Positions 22,827-31,963 of a stretch of 64,000 nucleotides of DNA are shown here, piece after piece. The stretch spans positions 1 to 64,000 of the forward strand of contig NZ_JAJKLK010000010.1 in the NCBI RefSeq assembly GCF_020982545.1, written 5' to 3'. Made by a program: the position numbers and the translations under genes. How positions within the stretch are numbered: position 1 is the first letter of the stretch; each line of letters starts with the position of its first letter. The notes under the pieces were generated by a model that saw only the letters and a program-made list of their open reading frames with translations, searched no databases and was not told the DNA's origin. This DNA comes from Streptomyces sp. MNU76. GTDB lineage: Bacteria > Actinomycetota > Actinomycetes > Streptomycetales > Streptomycetaceae.

Positions 22827-24425
22827 TCAGTCCACGCCTTCGACCAGGCGCCGGACGCCGGCCTTGTCCAGCTTCCCGGAGGCGTTCCTCGGGACGGCCG
22901 GCACGACGGTCAGGCGCTCGGGCAGCTTGTACCGGGCCAGCCGGTCCGCCGCGTAGGCGTGGACGGCCTCCAGGGTGATCTCCGCCGTACCGTCCACGCT
23001 CACGACGGCCTGCACGCTCTCGCCCCACTCTTCGTCGGGGACGCCGACCACGGCGACGTCCACAACCCCCGGCATGGCCGCCAGGACCCGCTCGACCTCG
23101 GCCGGGTAGATGTTCTCGCCGCCACTGATGATCATGTCCTTGAGCCGGTCGACGATGTACAGGCAGCCGTCCTCGTCCAGGTGGCCGATGTCGCCCGAGT
23201 GGAACCAGCCCTCCTCGTCGAAGGCGGCGCGGGTGGCCTCGGGGTCGTTCCAGTAGCCGGGGGTGACGTTGGGGCCGCGTACGACGATCTCCCCCGGTTC
23301 GCCCGGCCCCAGGGGGGCGTTGGTGGCCACGTCGACGACCCGGACCTCGGTGAACGACATGGGGATCCCCGCTGAACCGATCTTCTCCCGGGTGCGCTCC
23401 ACAGGCAGATGTGTCGCGAACGGGGCGGTCTCGGTCAGGCCCCAGGCCTGCTGGAGCAGTACACCGTGCCGGGCGTAGAGCTCGATCAGCGAGGGTGGTA
23501 CCGGGGCGCCCGCGACCACGATCGACCGCAGATGGCCGAGGTCCCGGTCGAACAGACCGGGTTCTCTCGCCAGCGCGGCGAACATCTGGGGGACGCCGAA
23601 CATGGAGTTGACCCGGTGGGTGACCAGGTCGTCGAAACACGTCCGTGGGTCGAACCCGCGACTGACGACCACCGTGCCCCCGCGCACCAGGGTCCGGATC
23701 ACGAAGCTGTTCAGGGTGCCGATGTGGAAGAGCGGGGCGGCGGCGTAGGTGACGTCGCCGCGGCGGGTGTCGAGTCGGAGGTCGACGTTCACGCCGTTCC
23801 ACCAGACGTTTCCGTGGGTGAGCAGGACACCCTTGGGCGTGCCGGTGGTGCCGGAGGTGAACATCAGGATCGCCGGGTCGTCGGCGGACTTCGCGGCCAC
23901 GGAGGTCGCGGGCGGGGATTCGGCGAGGAGACCCGCCCAGGACTCCCAGCCCGCCGCGCCGCCGGTCGGCGCCTCGGGGTCGTCGTCCACCAGGAGGAAC
24001 CGAGCGAGGGCGGTCCGGTCGCGGATCTCGTCGACGCTCTCCCGGTGCCCCTCCTCGCAGACGAGGGCGGTGGCACCGCTGCGGACGAGGACGGCCTCCA
24101 ACTCGGCCACCGCCAAGCGGAAGTTGACCGGGACGAAGACTGCCCCCAGCCGGTGGGCGGCCAGCAGGGTGACCAGGAAGGAACTGCTGTTGAGGCCGAG
24201 ATGGGCGACCCGGTCCCCGTCGCCGACGCCGCCGTGGGCCAGCACGGTGGCCAGGCGGGCGGACCTGTCGTCGAGTTCGGCGTAGGTGAGGTCGCCGCCC
24301 GGATAGCGGATGACGACGCAGGCGCCCTGATGGAGGGCGTTGCGTGCGACGGCGGCGGCCGGGTTGAGGTCCACCCGCAGGCCCGAGTTGCGCGGGTGGG
24401 GTCTCGTCGCTTCAGGGGTGGTCAC
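22827..24425 (-). CDS. AMP-forming fatty-acid / carboxylic-acid CoA ligase
   Basis: A 532-residue ANL-superfamily enzyme. The AMP-binding P-loop reads MFTSGTTGTPKGVLLTHGN, motif A5 is QQAWGLTETAPF, and the hinge is WFHSGDIGHLDEDGCLYIVDRLKDMIISGGENIYP. The catalytic Lys near the end is in PRNASGKLDK. The GTG start was taken because GAGGAG lies 7 nt upstream; the frame is open 19 codons further. It activates an acid to acyl-AMP and then acyl-CoA; chain length is unknown. The P450 gene upstream is on the same strand (147-nt gap), so joint modification of a lipid or aromatic acid is possible. Confidence 0.9.
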   Translation of the reverse strand: MTTPEATRPHPRNSGLRVDLNPAAAVARNALHQGACVVIRYPGGDLTYAELDDRSARLATVLAHGGVGDGDRVAHLGLNSSSFLVTLLAAHRLGAVFVPVNFRLAVAELEAVLVRSGATALVCEEGHRESVDEIRDRTALARFLLVDDDPEAPTGGAAGWESWAGLLAESPPATSVAAKSADDPAILMFTSGTTGTPKGVLLTHGNVWWNGVNVDLRLDTRRGDVTYAAAPLFHIGTLNSFVIRTLVRGGTVVVSRGFDPRTCFDDLVTHRVNSMFGVPQMFAALAREPGLFDRDLGHLRSIVVAGAPVPPSLIELYARHGVLLQQAWGLTETAPFATHLPVERTREKIGSAGIPMSFTEVRVVDVATNAPLGPGEPGEIVVRGPNVTPGYWNDPEATRAAFDEEGWFHSGDIGHLDEDGCLYIVDRLKDMIISGGENIYPAEVERVLAAMPGVVDVAVVGVPDEEWGESVQAVVSVDGTAEITLEAVHAYAADRLARYKLPERLTVVPAVPRNASGKLDKAGVRRLVEGVD

Positions 24426-24572
24426 GAGCGGCTCCTCGTCAGGCGTCGGCCCGCCGCAGGCTACGCCGTCGACCCGGGCCACGGGCCGAGGCCGAGGGCG
24501 AGTCCGTGGCGAATTCGCGCATCAGGCCCCGACCAGCACGGCAACAGCGGGCACCCGCCGGTGGGCGTCTCC

Positions 24573-25904
24573 TCAGTCCCGTGGCGGTTTCAGGCTGACG
24601 GGAGTGGGGCCGTCGGGGCGGACGGTGATGCCGTGGACGGCCTTCGGCGGATCGGAGTGGAAGACCGGGAGGTGGGCCGGCAGCAGGTGCTCGAGGAGCA
24701 CGGTCGACTCCCGCAGCGCGAACTGGAGACCGAGGCAGGCGCGGGGCCCGATACCGAAGGGGAAGTACGCGCCCGGGTGGGTGGGGCGGCCGCCCGGGGA
24801 GGTGAAGCGCCCCGGGTCGAAGCGCTCGGGGGCCGGCCACAGGGCGGGATCGCGATGGGTGAGGTAGGGACAGACCAGGAGGTCGGAGCCCGCTTCGACG
24901 GTGTGACCGCCGAGGACGTCGTCCTCGGCGGCATGGCGGGCCAGGATCCAGGCCGACGGGTAGAAGCGGAGCGCCTCATGGATCAGGGCCTGGACGGCCT
25001 GTCGGCGTTCCGGCGAGTCCTCGCCGCCGGCGGCGAGTGCCCGTTCCCGGGCTTCGGGGTGCCGGTCGAGGAGCAGGTACAGCCAGGTCAGCGTGGTGGC
25101 GGTCGTTTCGTGTCCGGCCGCCAGCAGGGTGACGAACTCGTCGCGGATCAGCTGGTCGGTGTACTCGGGGTGCTCGGTGGACGCATCGGTCAGCACGTGC
25201 AGCAGTCCCGGGCCGTGAGGGCCCGCCTCGCCGTCGCGGGCGGCGTCGATGGCGTGCCGGGCGACCGCGTCGATGCGTGCGAGGTCGGCGGCGACCGCCT
25301 CCCGGGCTTTGTCGGCGTCGGCGGGCAGGGCCGGCAGCGCGGCGCCCACGGCTTCCACGGCCTCCAGTTCGCGTTGGGTCTCGTCGTCGAGGGGGTGGCC
25401 GGTGAGGGAACGCCAGATGGTGTCCAGGGCGAACCGGCGCATCTCCTGGCCGAGATCGAAGGTCTGCCCCGTATGGGCGTACGCGTCCCAGCGTGCGGCG
25501 GTGGTACGGGCGGCGGCGGTGATGCGCTGTTCGTAGCGGCGCATCCCGGGGCCGGTGAACTGGGACTGCAGCAACCGGCGTTGCCGTTTCCACGCCGCGC
25601 CTTCGGCGGCCAGGAGGCCGTCGCCGATCAGCAGACGGGCGCGGTGCGAGCGTTTGACGTAGCGCTCCGGCCGCAGGACGAGGACGTGCCGGACCGCCTG
25701 CGGGTCGGTGACGAGGACAGTGGGCGTCGGCCCGAGGCGGAACGCCGCGACCCCGCCGAGCCGTTGCCGCACCAGCGTCAGCAGGTCGATCAGCTCACCG
25801 CCGTCCGACCGCCACCGGTCCACCAGCGCCGGTTCGGCCTCGGGGACGGGCGGTGCCGCTCCGGGCACATGCGGAAGAGAGCCGGGACCTGCTTCGGTGT
25901 CCAT
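24573..25904 (-). CDS. Cytochrome P450
   Basis: A 443-residue P450. The I-helix oxygen-activation motif is AAGHETTATT, the K-helix ExxR is EALRFYP, and the haem-thiolate loop is FPFGIGPRACLGLQFAL with the Cys ligand. The N-terminus lacks a membrane anchor. The layout (LLQSQFTGPGMRRYEQRI, DPGRF) resembles class I bacterial CYPs of the CYP102/CYP110-like lineage that act on fatty acids or terpenes, but family assignment needs alignment. ATG was chosen for GGGGAAG 7 nt upstream. No ferredoxin gene is adjacent. Confidence 0.92.
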   Translation of the reverse strand: MDTEAGPGSLPHVPGAAPPVPEAEPALVDRWRSDGGELIDLLTLVRQRLGGVAAFRLGPTPTVLVTDPQAVRHVLVLRPERYVKRSHRARLLIGDGLLAAEGAAWKRQRRLLQSQFTGPGMRRYEQRITAAARTTAARWDAYAHTGQTFDLGQEMRRFALDTIWRSLTGHPLDDETQRELEAVEAVGAALPALPADADKAREAVAADLARIDAVARHAIDAARDGEAGPHGPGLLHVLTDASTEHPEYTDQLIRDEFVTLLAAGHETTATTLTWLYLLLDRHPEARERALAAGGEDSPERRQAVQALIHEALRFYPSAWILARHAAEDDVLGGHTVEAGSDLLVCPYLTHRDPALWPAPERFDPGRFTSPGGRPTHPGAYFPFGIGPRACLGLQFALRESTVLLEHLLPAHLPVFHSDPPKAVHGITVRPDGPTPVSLKPPRD

Positions 25905-26101
25905 GTGTCTTCCCCTGCTCGACTGCTCGACTGCTCGCAGCACGGACTGTACGGGGAAGGGCACCTTCGGTGACAGTCGGTCAGCACCCGTTCGTGCCCA
26001 CGGGGAACCGCCTCCACGGTCCCGCGTCGCGATCGTGAACTACATCGCATACCGGGGGTTCAGGTTGCGGGCGGGGGTGGTGGACATGTTCGGATGAGGC
26101 G

Positions 26102-27349
26102 ATGCGCTCCCCCCGCCGCACAGATCCGCATCAGTTCCCCGACGGCCGCTCCGACGCGCCGCGCGACCCCTACGAGGAGCTCGGCGCCCTCGACGACGGC
26201 CCCCTGGAAGTGACCTCCCTGGAGGAGTTCTTCGACGAGGACACCACCGGACGCGGTGACGAGGAGGAGGAGCCGCAGTGGTCCCCGCCCGTGCACCGGC
26301 GGGGCGGACGGCGGCGCCGGGGACGGTTCGCCGGGCTGCCGCTCGCGGTGAAGGGGGTCGTGGGACTGGTGGTCCTCGCCGCCTTCGCCGGCCTCGCGGA
26401 CCGGTGGGCGCTGCTGTACGCGGAGCACCGGGCCGCGGACGCCCTGAAGGACCGGCTGGACCTGGCCGCGGCTCCCGAGGTGGAGATCGGCGGCTTCCCC
26501 TTCCTCACCCAACTCGTCGACAAGCGGCTGGAGTCGGTACGGCTGACCGTGCCGGACGTCGCCGCCGACCGGGTGTCGTTGGCCAAGGTGTCGGCGACGG
26601 CCCATGACGTGCGACTGGACGCCGACGGCTTCGCCTCCGTGCGCGGCGCCCACGTCCCGCGGCTGGACGGCGACGTGCTGCTGTCCTTCGCCGATCTCAA
26701 CCGCGAACTCGGCGCGTCCCAGGTGACGTTCACCGGCGAGGGCCGCGACCGGGTCCGGGCGCGGGGCACCCTGCCGGTCGCCGGGCGTGATCTGCGGCTG
26801 CGGGCCGAGGCCACGATCCAGCGGCAGGGTGAGCGGGGCATCGCCACGGAGATCGGCGGTATGCGCCTGGACATCGGGGACCTGGCCACGTTCCGCCCCG
26901 GCACACGGGCCTCGGAGGGTCTGCATCTGACCCCGAAGGCCTCCGCCGACCTCGCGCGGGAGACCCGCAGGGCGAAGGCGCTGCTGTCGGTGCCGGCGAT
27001 CGTACGGCGGCTGGGGATGTCGGACGCCACGGCCCGCGCCGCCCTCGCCGACGAGGGCAAGCTCACCGAACTGACCGGGTCACCGCGTTTCGCCCGCCAG
27101 GCCCAGAACCTCAACCTCATCGACCTGGCCCTGGACAACCCAAGCGTGCTGCGCCGTCTCGGCCTCGATCCCGACCTCCTCGACGCCCTGTCCCGGCTCA
27201 CCCGGCCCGCGCTCGCCGACCGGCTGTCCCTCTCCTTCCAACTGCCGGAGCCGGAGCGGGGGAACGTGCGGCTGCGCGACGTACGCGTGGAGGAGGACGG
27301 CATCCGGGTCCGGCTCACCGGGTCGCAACTGGCCTTCGGCGGCCAGTGA
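26102..27349 (+). CDS. LmeA-like (DUF2993) membrane-anchored lipid-binding protein
   Basis: A 415-residue protein. Residues 1-75 are acidic then very basic (HRRGGRRRRGR), followed by one hydrophobic segment (LAVKGVVGLVVLAAFAGLA), so most of the protein lies outside the membrane. The DUF2993 domain reads APEVEIGGFPFLTQLVDKRLESVRLTVPDV and goes on with alternating strands to the end. Mycobacterial LmeA binds phospholipids and supports mannan-lipid maturation; the function in Streptomyces is inferred only. It stands alone; a P450 is divergent upstream. Confidence 0.85.
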   Translation: MRSPRRTDPHQFPDGRSDAPRDPYEELGALDDGPLEVTSLEEFFDEDTTGRGDEEEEPQWSPPVHRRGGRRRRGRFAGLPLAVKGVVGLVVLAAFAGLADRWALLYAEHRAADALKDRLDLAAAPEVEIGGFPFLTQLVDKRLESVRLTVPDVAADRVSLAKVSATAHDVRLDADGFASVRGAHVPRLDGDVLLSFADLNRELGASQVTFTGEGRDRVRARGTLPVAGRDLRLRAEATIQRQGERGIATEIGGMRLDIGDLATFRPGTRASEGLHLTPKASADLARETRRAKALLSVPAIVRRLGMSDATARAALADEGKLTELTGSPRFARQAQNLNLIDLALDNPSVLRRLGLDPDLLDALSRLTRPALADRLSLSFQLPEPERGNVRLRDVRVEEDGIRVRLTGSQLAFGGQ

Positions 27350-27386
27350 TTCAGTGGTTCTTGATGAAATTTGGTGTGCAGATGTG

Positions 27387-27416
27387 TTGACCTCTGTTCG
27401 AGATCTCTTCTACGTT
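27387..27416 (+). promoter_or_regulatory. Putative housekeeping promoter of the second GH5 gene
   Basis: TTGACC (27387-27392) and TACGTT (27411-27416) are 18 nt apart. The region is clearly more AT-rich than its surroundings. Unlike the other glycosidase genes, no GAAAGTTTC operator is seen here. Confidence 0.45.
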
Positions 27417-27485
27417 GCGGGAGCCACTGAGCCGCCGACCTGCACAGCCGGGTTTCGCGGACGCAACTGTCCAGAAAGGGATCTG

Positions 27486-28517
27486 GTGCCACGAAAGAAC
27501 CATCGCGGGACAGCCTGCCTCGCGGCATCGCTGGCCGGCATCACGGCATTCGGCGGAGTCCTCGCCTCCCCCGCGTCCGCCTCCTCCCGTCACGCCTCAC
27601 CGCCGCCGGTCAGTGACTTCCGCGGCGTCAACTGGGCCGACCCGCGCGACAACTTCGCCGACGACGCGGTCGTCCCCTCGGGCCTGTCCACCCGCGACAA
27701 CTACGGCACCACGTACGCCAAGTCCCGGGCGATCATCGGGGGCTTCGCCAAGCTCGGCGCCAACACGGTCCGTCTGCCGGTCAACCCCACCTCCGTGAAC
27801 GGCCCCTTCTGGAAGTCGTACCGGGCCGCGATCGACGCCGCCACCGCCAAGGGCTTCAAGGTCATCCTGGGCTACTGGGAGGCCGACAACGCCAAGGACG
27901 GCAAGATCGACGACCAGGCCGCCTGGGACCGTATGTGGGCGCGCATCGCCTCCGCGTACGGCCGCAACGGCAAGGTGTACTTCGAGCCGATGAACGAGCC
28001 GTTCGGCTACACCTCCGAGGAGTGGCGCGACGTCGCCGCGCGCTGGCTGGTCACGCACCGCGCCGTCCCCCGCGACCGGGTCCTCATCGGCGGCTTCAAG
28101 TACAGCGAGGACGTCAAGCCGATCTGCGCCGACGGCCGGCTGAACGGCACCCGGATCGCCCTGCACAACTACGGCTTCTGGCACACCGACTGGACCAGCG
28201 TCGACCAGTGGAAGGCGGACTTCAAGGAGCGCATCGGCACCTGTGCCTCGCGCACCATCCTCGACGAGTTCGGCGCCTCCATGACCACCGGCCTCGACTA
28301 CAACGGCCCGGTCAACGGCTCCAACGAGGTCGCCTACATCCAGGCCGCGACCGACATCATCCGGGAGCTGGGCCTCGGTTCGGTCTACTGGCCCGGTCTG
28401 CGCAACGGTGACACCTACTCCCTCACCACCCTCCAGGGCACCGGCACCCGCCTCAGCCTGAAGGTCAACAACCAGAGCGGCCTGGACCGGCTGCACTGGG
28501 CCTGGAAGCAGAAGTAA
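27486..28517 (+). CDS. Secreted GH5-type glycoside hydrolase
   Basis: A 343-residue protein with GTG start behind AAAGGGA. The signal peptide (RGTACLAASLAGITAFGGVLA) ends near residue 32. The TIM-barrel begins FRGVNWADPRDNFADDAVVPSGL. Acid/base Glu171 lies in MNEP and nucleophile Glu261 in LDEFGAS; ALHNYGFWHT carries the conserved His/Tyr. The loops differ from the endoglucanase at 21.6 kb, so the substrate may be a different glycan. It stands alone and ends at a strong hairpin. Confidence 0.85.
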   Translation: MPRKNHRGTACLAASLAGITAFGGVLASPASASSRHASPPPVSDFRGVNWADPRDNFADDAVVPSGLSTRDNYGTTYAKSRAIIGGFAKLGANTVRLPVNPTSVNGPFWKSYRAAIDAATAKGFKVILGYWEADNAKDGKIDDQAAWDRMWARIASAYGRNGKVYFEPMNEPFGYTSEEWRDVAARWLVTHRAVPRDRVLIGGFKYSEDVKPICADGRLNGTRIALHNYGFWHTDWTSVDQWKADFKERIGTCASRTILDEFGASMTTGLDYNGPVNGSNEVAYIQAATDIIRELGLGSVYWPGLRNGDTYSLTTLQGTGTRLSLKVNNQSGLDRLHWAWKQK

Positions 28518-28555
28518 CGGCAGCACGCCCGGCGCACGGCGCACAGCGCACCCCG

Positions 28556-28590
28556 GGGAGCCGCCGCGACATCGATGTCCGGCGGCTCCC
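28556..28590 (+). terminator. Terminator of the GH5-type gene
   Basis: Arms GGGAGCCGCCG and CGGCGGCTCCC (11 bp, perfect) enclose GACATCGATGTC, itself a perfect palindrome, giving an almost continuous 17-bp stem. Confidence 0.85.
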
Positions 28591-28701
28591 TCGTCTCGCC
28601 ACGGCGGAGCGCGGACGAGTGCTGGTCGCCGTGCGCTACGGCCGACGCCTCTCTCGCCTCGTCTCCAGCGACAGCGTCACGGTGTTCTCTACGATCAACG
28701 C

Positions 28702-29631
28702 ATGCGTGTGTGGAAGCGGAGTCTGGACGCGGCGGGCATCCGGGAGCCGGGGTTGCGGAAGGACTACGGCGAACAGCGGGACCTGGTGGCGCGTGCCCGG
28801 CGCACCTCGTATCTCGCGGCTCGACTGCTGCTGCCACGGCGGATGTTGCCCCACGCCGTGGCGGCGACGGCCGTGATGCACCACGGCGACAATCTGCTGG
28901 ACACCGGCCCGAAGCCGCAGCGCGTCGCGGCGTGGGCGTCGTGGGAGCAGGATGTGCGCAAGGCGCTGGACACCGGGACGAGCGACGATCCGCTGATCCG
29001 CGCGCTGCTGCACACCACGGCGGAGTATCCGCGGCTGCGGGGGACGATCGAGGAGTATCTGTCCACCGCCACCACCGACCTGGAGTTCACCGGCTTCGCC
29101 ACGGAGGCGGACTACCAGGCCTACGTGGACGCCTATTCGCTGCCCGCGTTCATGCTGGTCGCGTCACTGCTGGGCCCGGAGGCCGACGACGGGCGGTTCC
29201 GGGCGGCGTGCCGGACGCTCATGGAGGGCAGCCAGCGGCTGGACTTCGTCAACGACCTGGCCGAGGACCTGCCGGAAGGACGTCTCGGCATCCCGGCCGA
29301 GACGCTGGCACGCTTCTCGGTCACGGTCGAGGACCTCGCTGCGGGCCGGCAGTCGGCGGGCGTACGGGAGTTGGTGCAGGACCAGGTCGAGGCGGCCCGT
29401 GTCTGCCTGCGCACCGCCGCCGGACTGCCGGCGCTCGGGGAAGGGCCCGGCGGAGTGCTCCTGGACGCGGTCGTCAGGATCGAGCTGCTGACCGCCGACG
29501 CGGCGTCCGCCCGTGGTGCCCGGCTTTCGCGTGGGTCCGCGTCCCCACCGGTGGCGGGCACCCTGCGGGTGCTGCTGGGCGCCCGCCGACAGGCCCGCGA
29601 AGTGCGTGGCGGCGACGCATCCGGCACCTGA
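28702..29631 (+). CDS. Squalene/phytoene-synthase-like class I prenyl synthase
   Basis: A 309-residue all-helical protein. The first metal-binding motif is in VMHHGDNLLDTG (D-N-L-L-D rather than DDxxD) and the second is FVNDLAEDLPEGRLGIP, the NDxxED...GRxxxP pattern of squalene/phytoene synthases. These enzymes join two prenyl diphosphates head to head. No desaturase, cyclase or other carotenoid/hopanoid gene adjoins, so the product is unknown. Such stand-alone members also occur in Streptomyces lipid and antibiotic pathways. Confidence 0.82.
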   Translation: MRVWKRSLDAAGIREPGLRKDYGEQRDLVARARRTSYLAARLLLPRRMLPHAVAATAVMHHGDNLLDTGPKPQRVAAWASWEQDVRKALDTGTSDDPLIRALLHTTAEYPRLRGTIEEYLSTATTDLEFTGFATEADYQAYVDAYSLPAFMLVASLLGPEADDGRFRAACRTLMEGSQRLDFVNDLAEDLPEGRLGIPAETLARFSVTVEDLAAGRQSAGVRELVQDQVEAARVCLRTAAGLPALGEGPGGVLLDAVVRIELLTADAASARGARLSRGSASPPVAGTLRVLLGARRQAREVRGGDASGT

Positions 29632-29703
29632 GGCGCAGCTGAGGCACACCGCTCCCGCCGCCGTCGGTCGCCGGCCCGGTACGTACGAGGTATGACGTGC
29701 CGG

Positions 29704-29719
29704 TGGTACCCCGGTACCA
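29704..29719. promoter_or_regulatory. Operator-like palindrome upstream of ABC exporter
   Basis: TGGTACC-CC-GGTACCA, perfect 7-bp arms, 122 nt before the ABC ATPase start and in the only intergenic space available for its promoter. Confidence 0.45.
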
Positions 29720-29841
29720 GTGGAGAGCCGAAGTGTCCCCCGCGGTCCCAGGGGCACGGTCGGCCGCGCTCGTAGGTTCGGAGGCAGAGGCCGCGGACGG
29801 AATCACGGCCCCTTCCGAAGCGAGCAGGAAGGTCCACTGCC

Positions 29842-30771
29842 ATGATCGAAGCGCGTGAGCTGACGAAGCGGTACGGGGACAGGACGGTGGTCGGCCGACT
29901 GAGCTTCACCGTCAAGGCCGGTGAGGTGACCGGATTCCTGGGACCCAACGGCGCGGGCAAGTCCACGACCATGCGCATGATCATCGGACTGGACTCCCCC
30001 ACCGGGGGCACGGTCACCGTCAACGGACGGTCCTACGCCCGGCACGCGGCGCCGCTGCACGAGATCGGGTCGCTGCTGGAGGCCAAGTCGGTCCATCCCG
30101 GCCGGACGGCGGTCAACCATCTGATGGCGCTGGCCCACACGCATGGCATCGGGCGCGGCCGGGTGGACGAGGTGATCGAGCTGGCCGGCCTGACCAGTGT
30201 GGCGGGCAAGCGGGTGGGGGCCTTCTCGCTCGGCATGGGGCAGCGGCTCGGGATCGCCGCCGCCCTGCTCGGCGACCCGGCGGTGGTCATGCTCGACGAG
30301 CCGGTCAACGGCCTCGACCCGGAGGGCGTGCTGTGGGTGCGCACCCTCTTGCGCCGACTCGCCGACGAGGGACGGGCCGTGATGCTCTCCTCGCACCTGA
30401 TGAGCGAGACCGCGCTGATCGCCGACCATCTGGTGATCATCGGGCGGGGGCGGCTCCTCACTGACACCACCGTGGACGACTTCGTGCGGGACGCGGGCGG
30501 CGGAGGCGTGAAGGTCGCCACCTCCGAGCCGTTGAAGCTGCGCTCGCTGCTGGCCGGCCCGGACGTCACGATCAGCTCCTCCACCAGCGAGGAGTTGCTC
30601 GTCTCCGGCCTCGACGCCCGCGAGATCGGGGCGCTCGCCGCCCAGCACGGGGTGCCCCTGCACGAACTCACCCCGCAGGCCGTCTCGTTGGAGGAGGCCT
30701 TCATGCAACTCACCGCCGACGCCGTCGAATACCAGAGCGCTCCCGCCGAGCCCGCGCGAAAGGCCGCCTGA
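29842..30771 (+). CDS. ABC-2 type exporter, ATP-binding subunit
   Basis: A 309-residue ATPase. Walker A is GPNGAGKST (about residues 36-44), the signature is FSLGMGQRLG, Walker B is VVMLDEP and the H-loop is SSHLMSE. The C-terminal ~90 residues form the accessory domain typical of drug/antibiotic export ATPases (DrrA/BcrA type). Its stop overlaps the permease start (TGATG). Homologues often export antibiotics or lipids; the cargo is unknown. Confidence 0.92.
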   Translation: MIEARELTKRYGDRTVVGRLSFTVKAGEVTGFLGPNGAGKSTTMRMIIGLDSPTGGTVTVNGRSYARHAAPLHEIGSLLEAKSVHPGRTAVNHLMALAHTHGIGRGRVDEVIELAGLTSVAGKRVGAFSLGMGQRLGIAAALLGDPAVVMLDEPVNGLDPEGVLWVRTLLRRLADEGRAVMLSSHLMSETALIADHLVIIGRGRLLTDTTVDDFVRDAGGGGVKVATSEPLKLRSLLAGPDVTISSSTSEELLVSGLDAREIGALAAQHGVPLHELTPQAVSLEEAFMQLTADAVEYQSAPAEPARKAA

Positions 30772-31601
30772 TGACCGCCACCGATCTGTCCGTGGTCCCG
30801 GCCCGTACACGGGTGCACAAGGTGACCGGCCGCCGGGTGCTGCGCTCGGAGTGGGCCAAGTTCTGGTCGCTGCGCTCCAGTTGGATCACCCTCGGGGTGG
30901 CCCTGGTGCTGCTGATCCTCTTCGGGGCGATCGCCGGCTACACCTACAGTCCCGGTGTCGTCGACGACGGTCCCCCCGGGCAGCCCTCCGGAGCGGGCGA
31001 CGCGGTCTCCCTGGCGCTGACCGGGGTGACCTTCGCATCGTTGGCGGTGGGCGTCCTCGGGGTGCTGCTGTCGGCGGGCGAGTACAGCACCGGCATGATC
31101 CGCTCCACGCTCACCGCGGTCCCGCGCCGGCTGCCGGTGCTGTGGGCGAAGGGCGCCGTGATCGGGGTGATCGCGCTCGTCCTCGGCACCGTCGGCGCGC
31201 TGACCGCGTTCCAGCTGGGCGTTCCCGGCCTGGACGGCGAGAAGATCTCGCTCTCGCTGGGCGACGACGGCGTACTGCGCGCCCTGGCCGACGCCGGTGT
31301 CTACCTCGGCCTGGTCGCCGTGGCCGGGGTGACCCTGGGGGTGCTGCTGCGGTCCTCCGCCGGAGCCATCGCCGCCCTGGTCGGCATCCTGCTCATCCTC
31401 CCCGGGCTCGCCACGCTGCTGCCGGACTCCTGGTACGACACGATCACCCCTTACCTCCCCAGCAACGCGGGATCGGCGATCTACGCGCTCACCGGGTCCG
31501 CCGATGCCCTCTCACCGGGGCAGGGGCTCGCGGTCTTCGCCGGCTGGGTGGCGCTGGCCCTCGCCGGGGCGGCCCACCGACTGGTCCGCCGGGACGCCTG
31601 A
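30771..31601 (+). CDS. ABC-2 type exporter, membrane subunit
   Basis: A 276-residue integral membrane protein with six likely helices: ITLGVALVLLILFGAIAGY, FASLAVGVLGVLL, VIGVIALVLGTVGALTAF, YLGLVAVAGVTLGVLL, AIAALVGILLILPGLATLL and FAGWVALALAGAA. The RSEWAKFWSLRSSWITL start is characteristic of ABC-2 permeases of the actinobacterial drug-export group. It is translationally coupled to the ATPase gene; two of each would form the transporter. Confidence 0.88.
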   Translation: MTATDLSVVPARTRVHKVTGRRVLRSEWAKFWSLRSSWITLGVALVLLILFGAIAGYTYSPGVVDDGPPGQPSGAGDAVSLALTGVTFASLAVGVLGVLLSAGEYSTGMIRSTLTAVPRRLPVLWAKGAVIGVIALVLGTVGALTAFQLGVPGLDGEKISLSLGDDGVLRALADAGVYLGLVAVAGVTLGVLLRSSAGAIAALVGILLILPGLATLLPDSWYDTITPYLPSNAGSAIYALTGSADALSPGQGLAVFAGWVALALAGAAHRLVRRDA

Positions 31602-31665
31602 CCTGCCGGGGACCGGCACCCACGCCCCCGCGAGGGCGGACGCCCACCGCAGAGAACCGAGGACA

Positions 31666-31908
31666 ATGAGGACCATGAGTCCGCACCGCGCGACACCCGC
31701 CGGGGAGACCACCCCGGGGACCGCGATCCCGCCGTCCCCGGGGTTCGACGCCGCCTGGCACCCGGTCCTGGGCCGGATGCTGCACGGTCGGCGCCGGCGG
31801 CAGCTGCTGGACCGGCGGCACCCCTGGCTGCTCGACACGGCGACGCCGACCGCACAGGGCGATGCGGCTACGGCTTCGCCCGCACCAGGCCCGCGTCGTA
31901 GGCCATGA
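31666..31908 (+). pseudogene. N-terminal fragment of a sensor histidine kinase
   Basis: The frame reads FDAAWHPVLGRMLHGRRRRQ and LLDRRHPWLLDTA, the cytoplasmic lead-in that in Streptomyces NarL-type sensor kinases runs straight into the first transmembrane helix. At that point (about 31852) the homology stops and the frame ends in an Ala/Pro/Arg tail. No transmembrane, dimerisation or ATPase domain remains. Two ATG starts (31666, 31675) lie next to GAGGAC. It follows the ABC exporter, which such kinases often regulate. Confidence 0.65.
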
Positions 31909-31963
31909 TCACGGCCTGGACGCGGTCCCGGGCACCGATCTTGGCGAGGACACGGCCGACGTG
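31868..31963 (-). pseudogene. C-terminal fragment of a LuxR/NarL response regulator
   Basis: The minus strand encodes HHVGRVLAKIGARDRVQAVI followed by MAYDAGLVRAKP and a stop, which is the recognition helix and last helix of a NarL-type HTH. The receiver domain and first HTH helices are missing; upstream the frame is lost and the sequence becomes a GNAT fragment. Together with the kinase fragment facing it, this is the stub of a former two-component pair. Confidence 0.75.

Noticed and set aside
23409..25973. An 854-codon open frame on the plus strand
   Set aside because: It lies antisense to the acyl-CoA ligase and the P450, both of which have full catalytic motifs. Its product is Gly/Val/Arg-rich without motifs, the usual shadow frame of high-GC coding sequence.
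30033..30818. Minus-strand 261-codon frame across the ABC ATPase
   Set aside because: Shadow of the exporter gene; the plus strand has perfect Walker and signature motifs.
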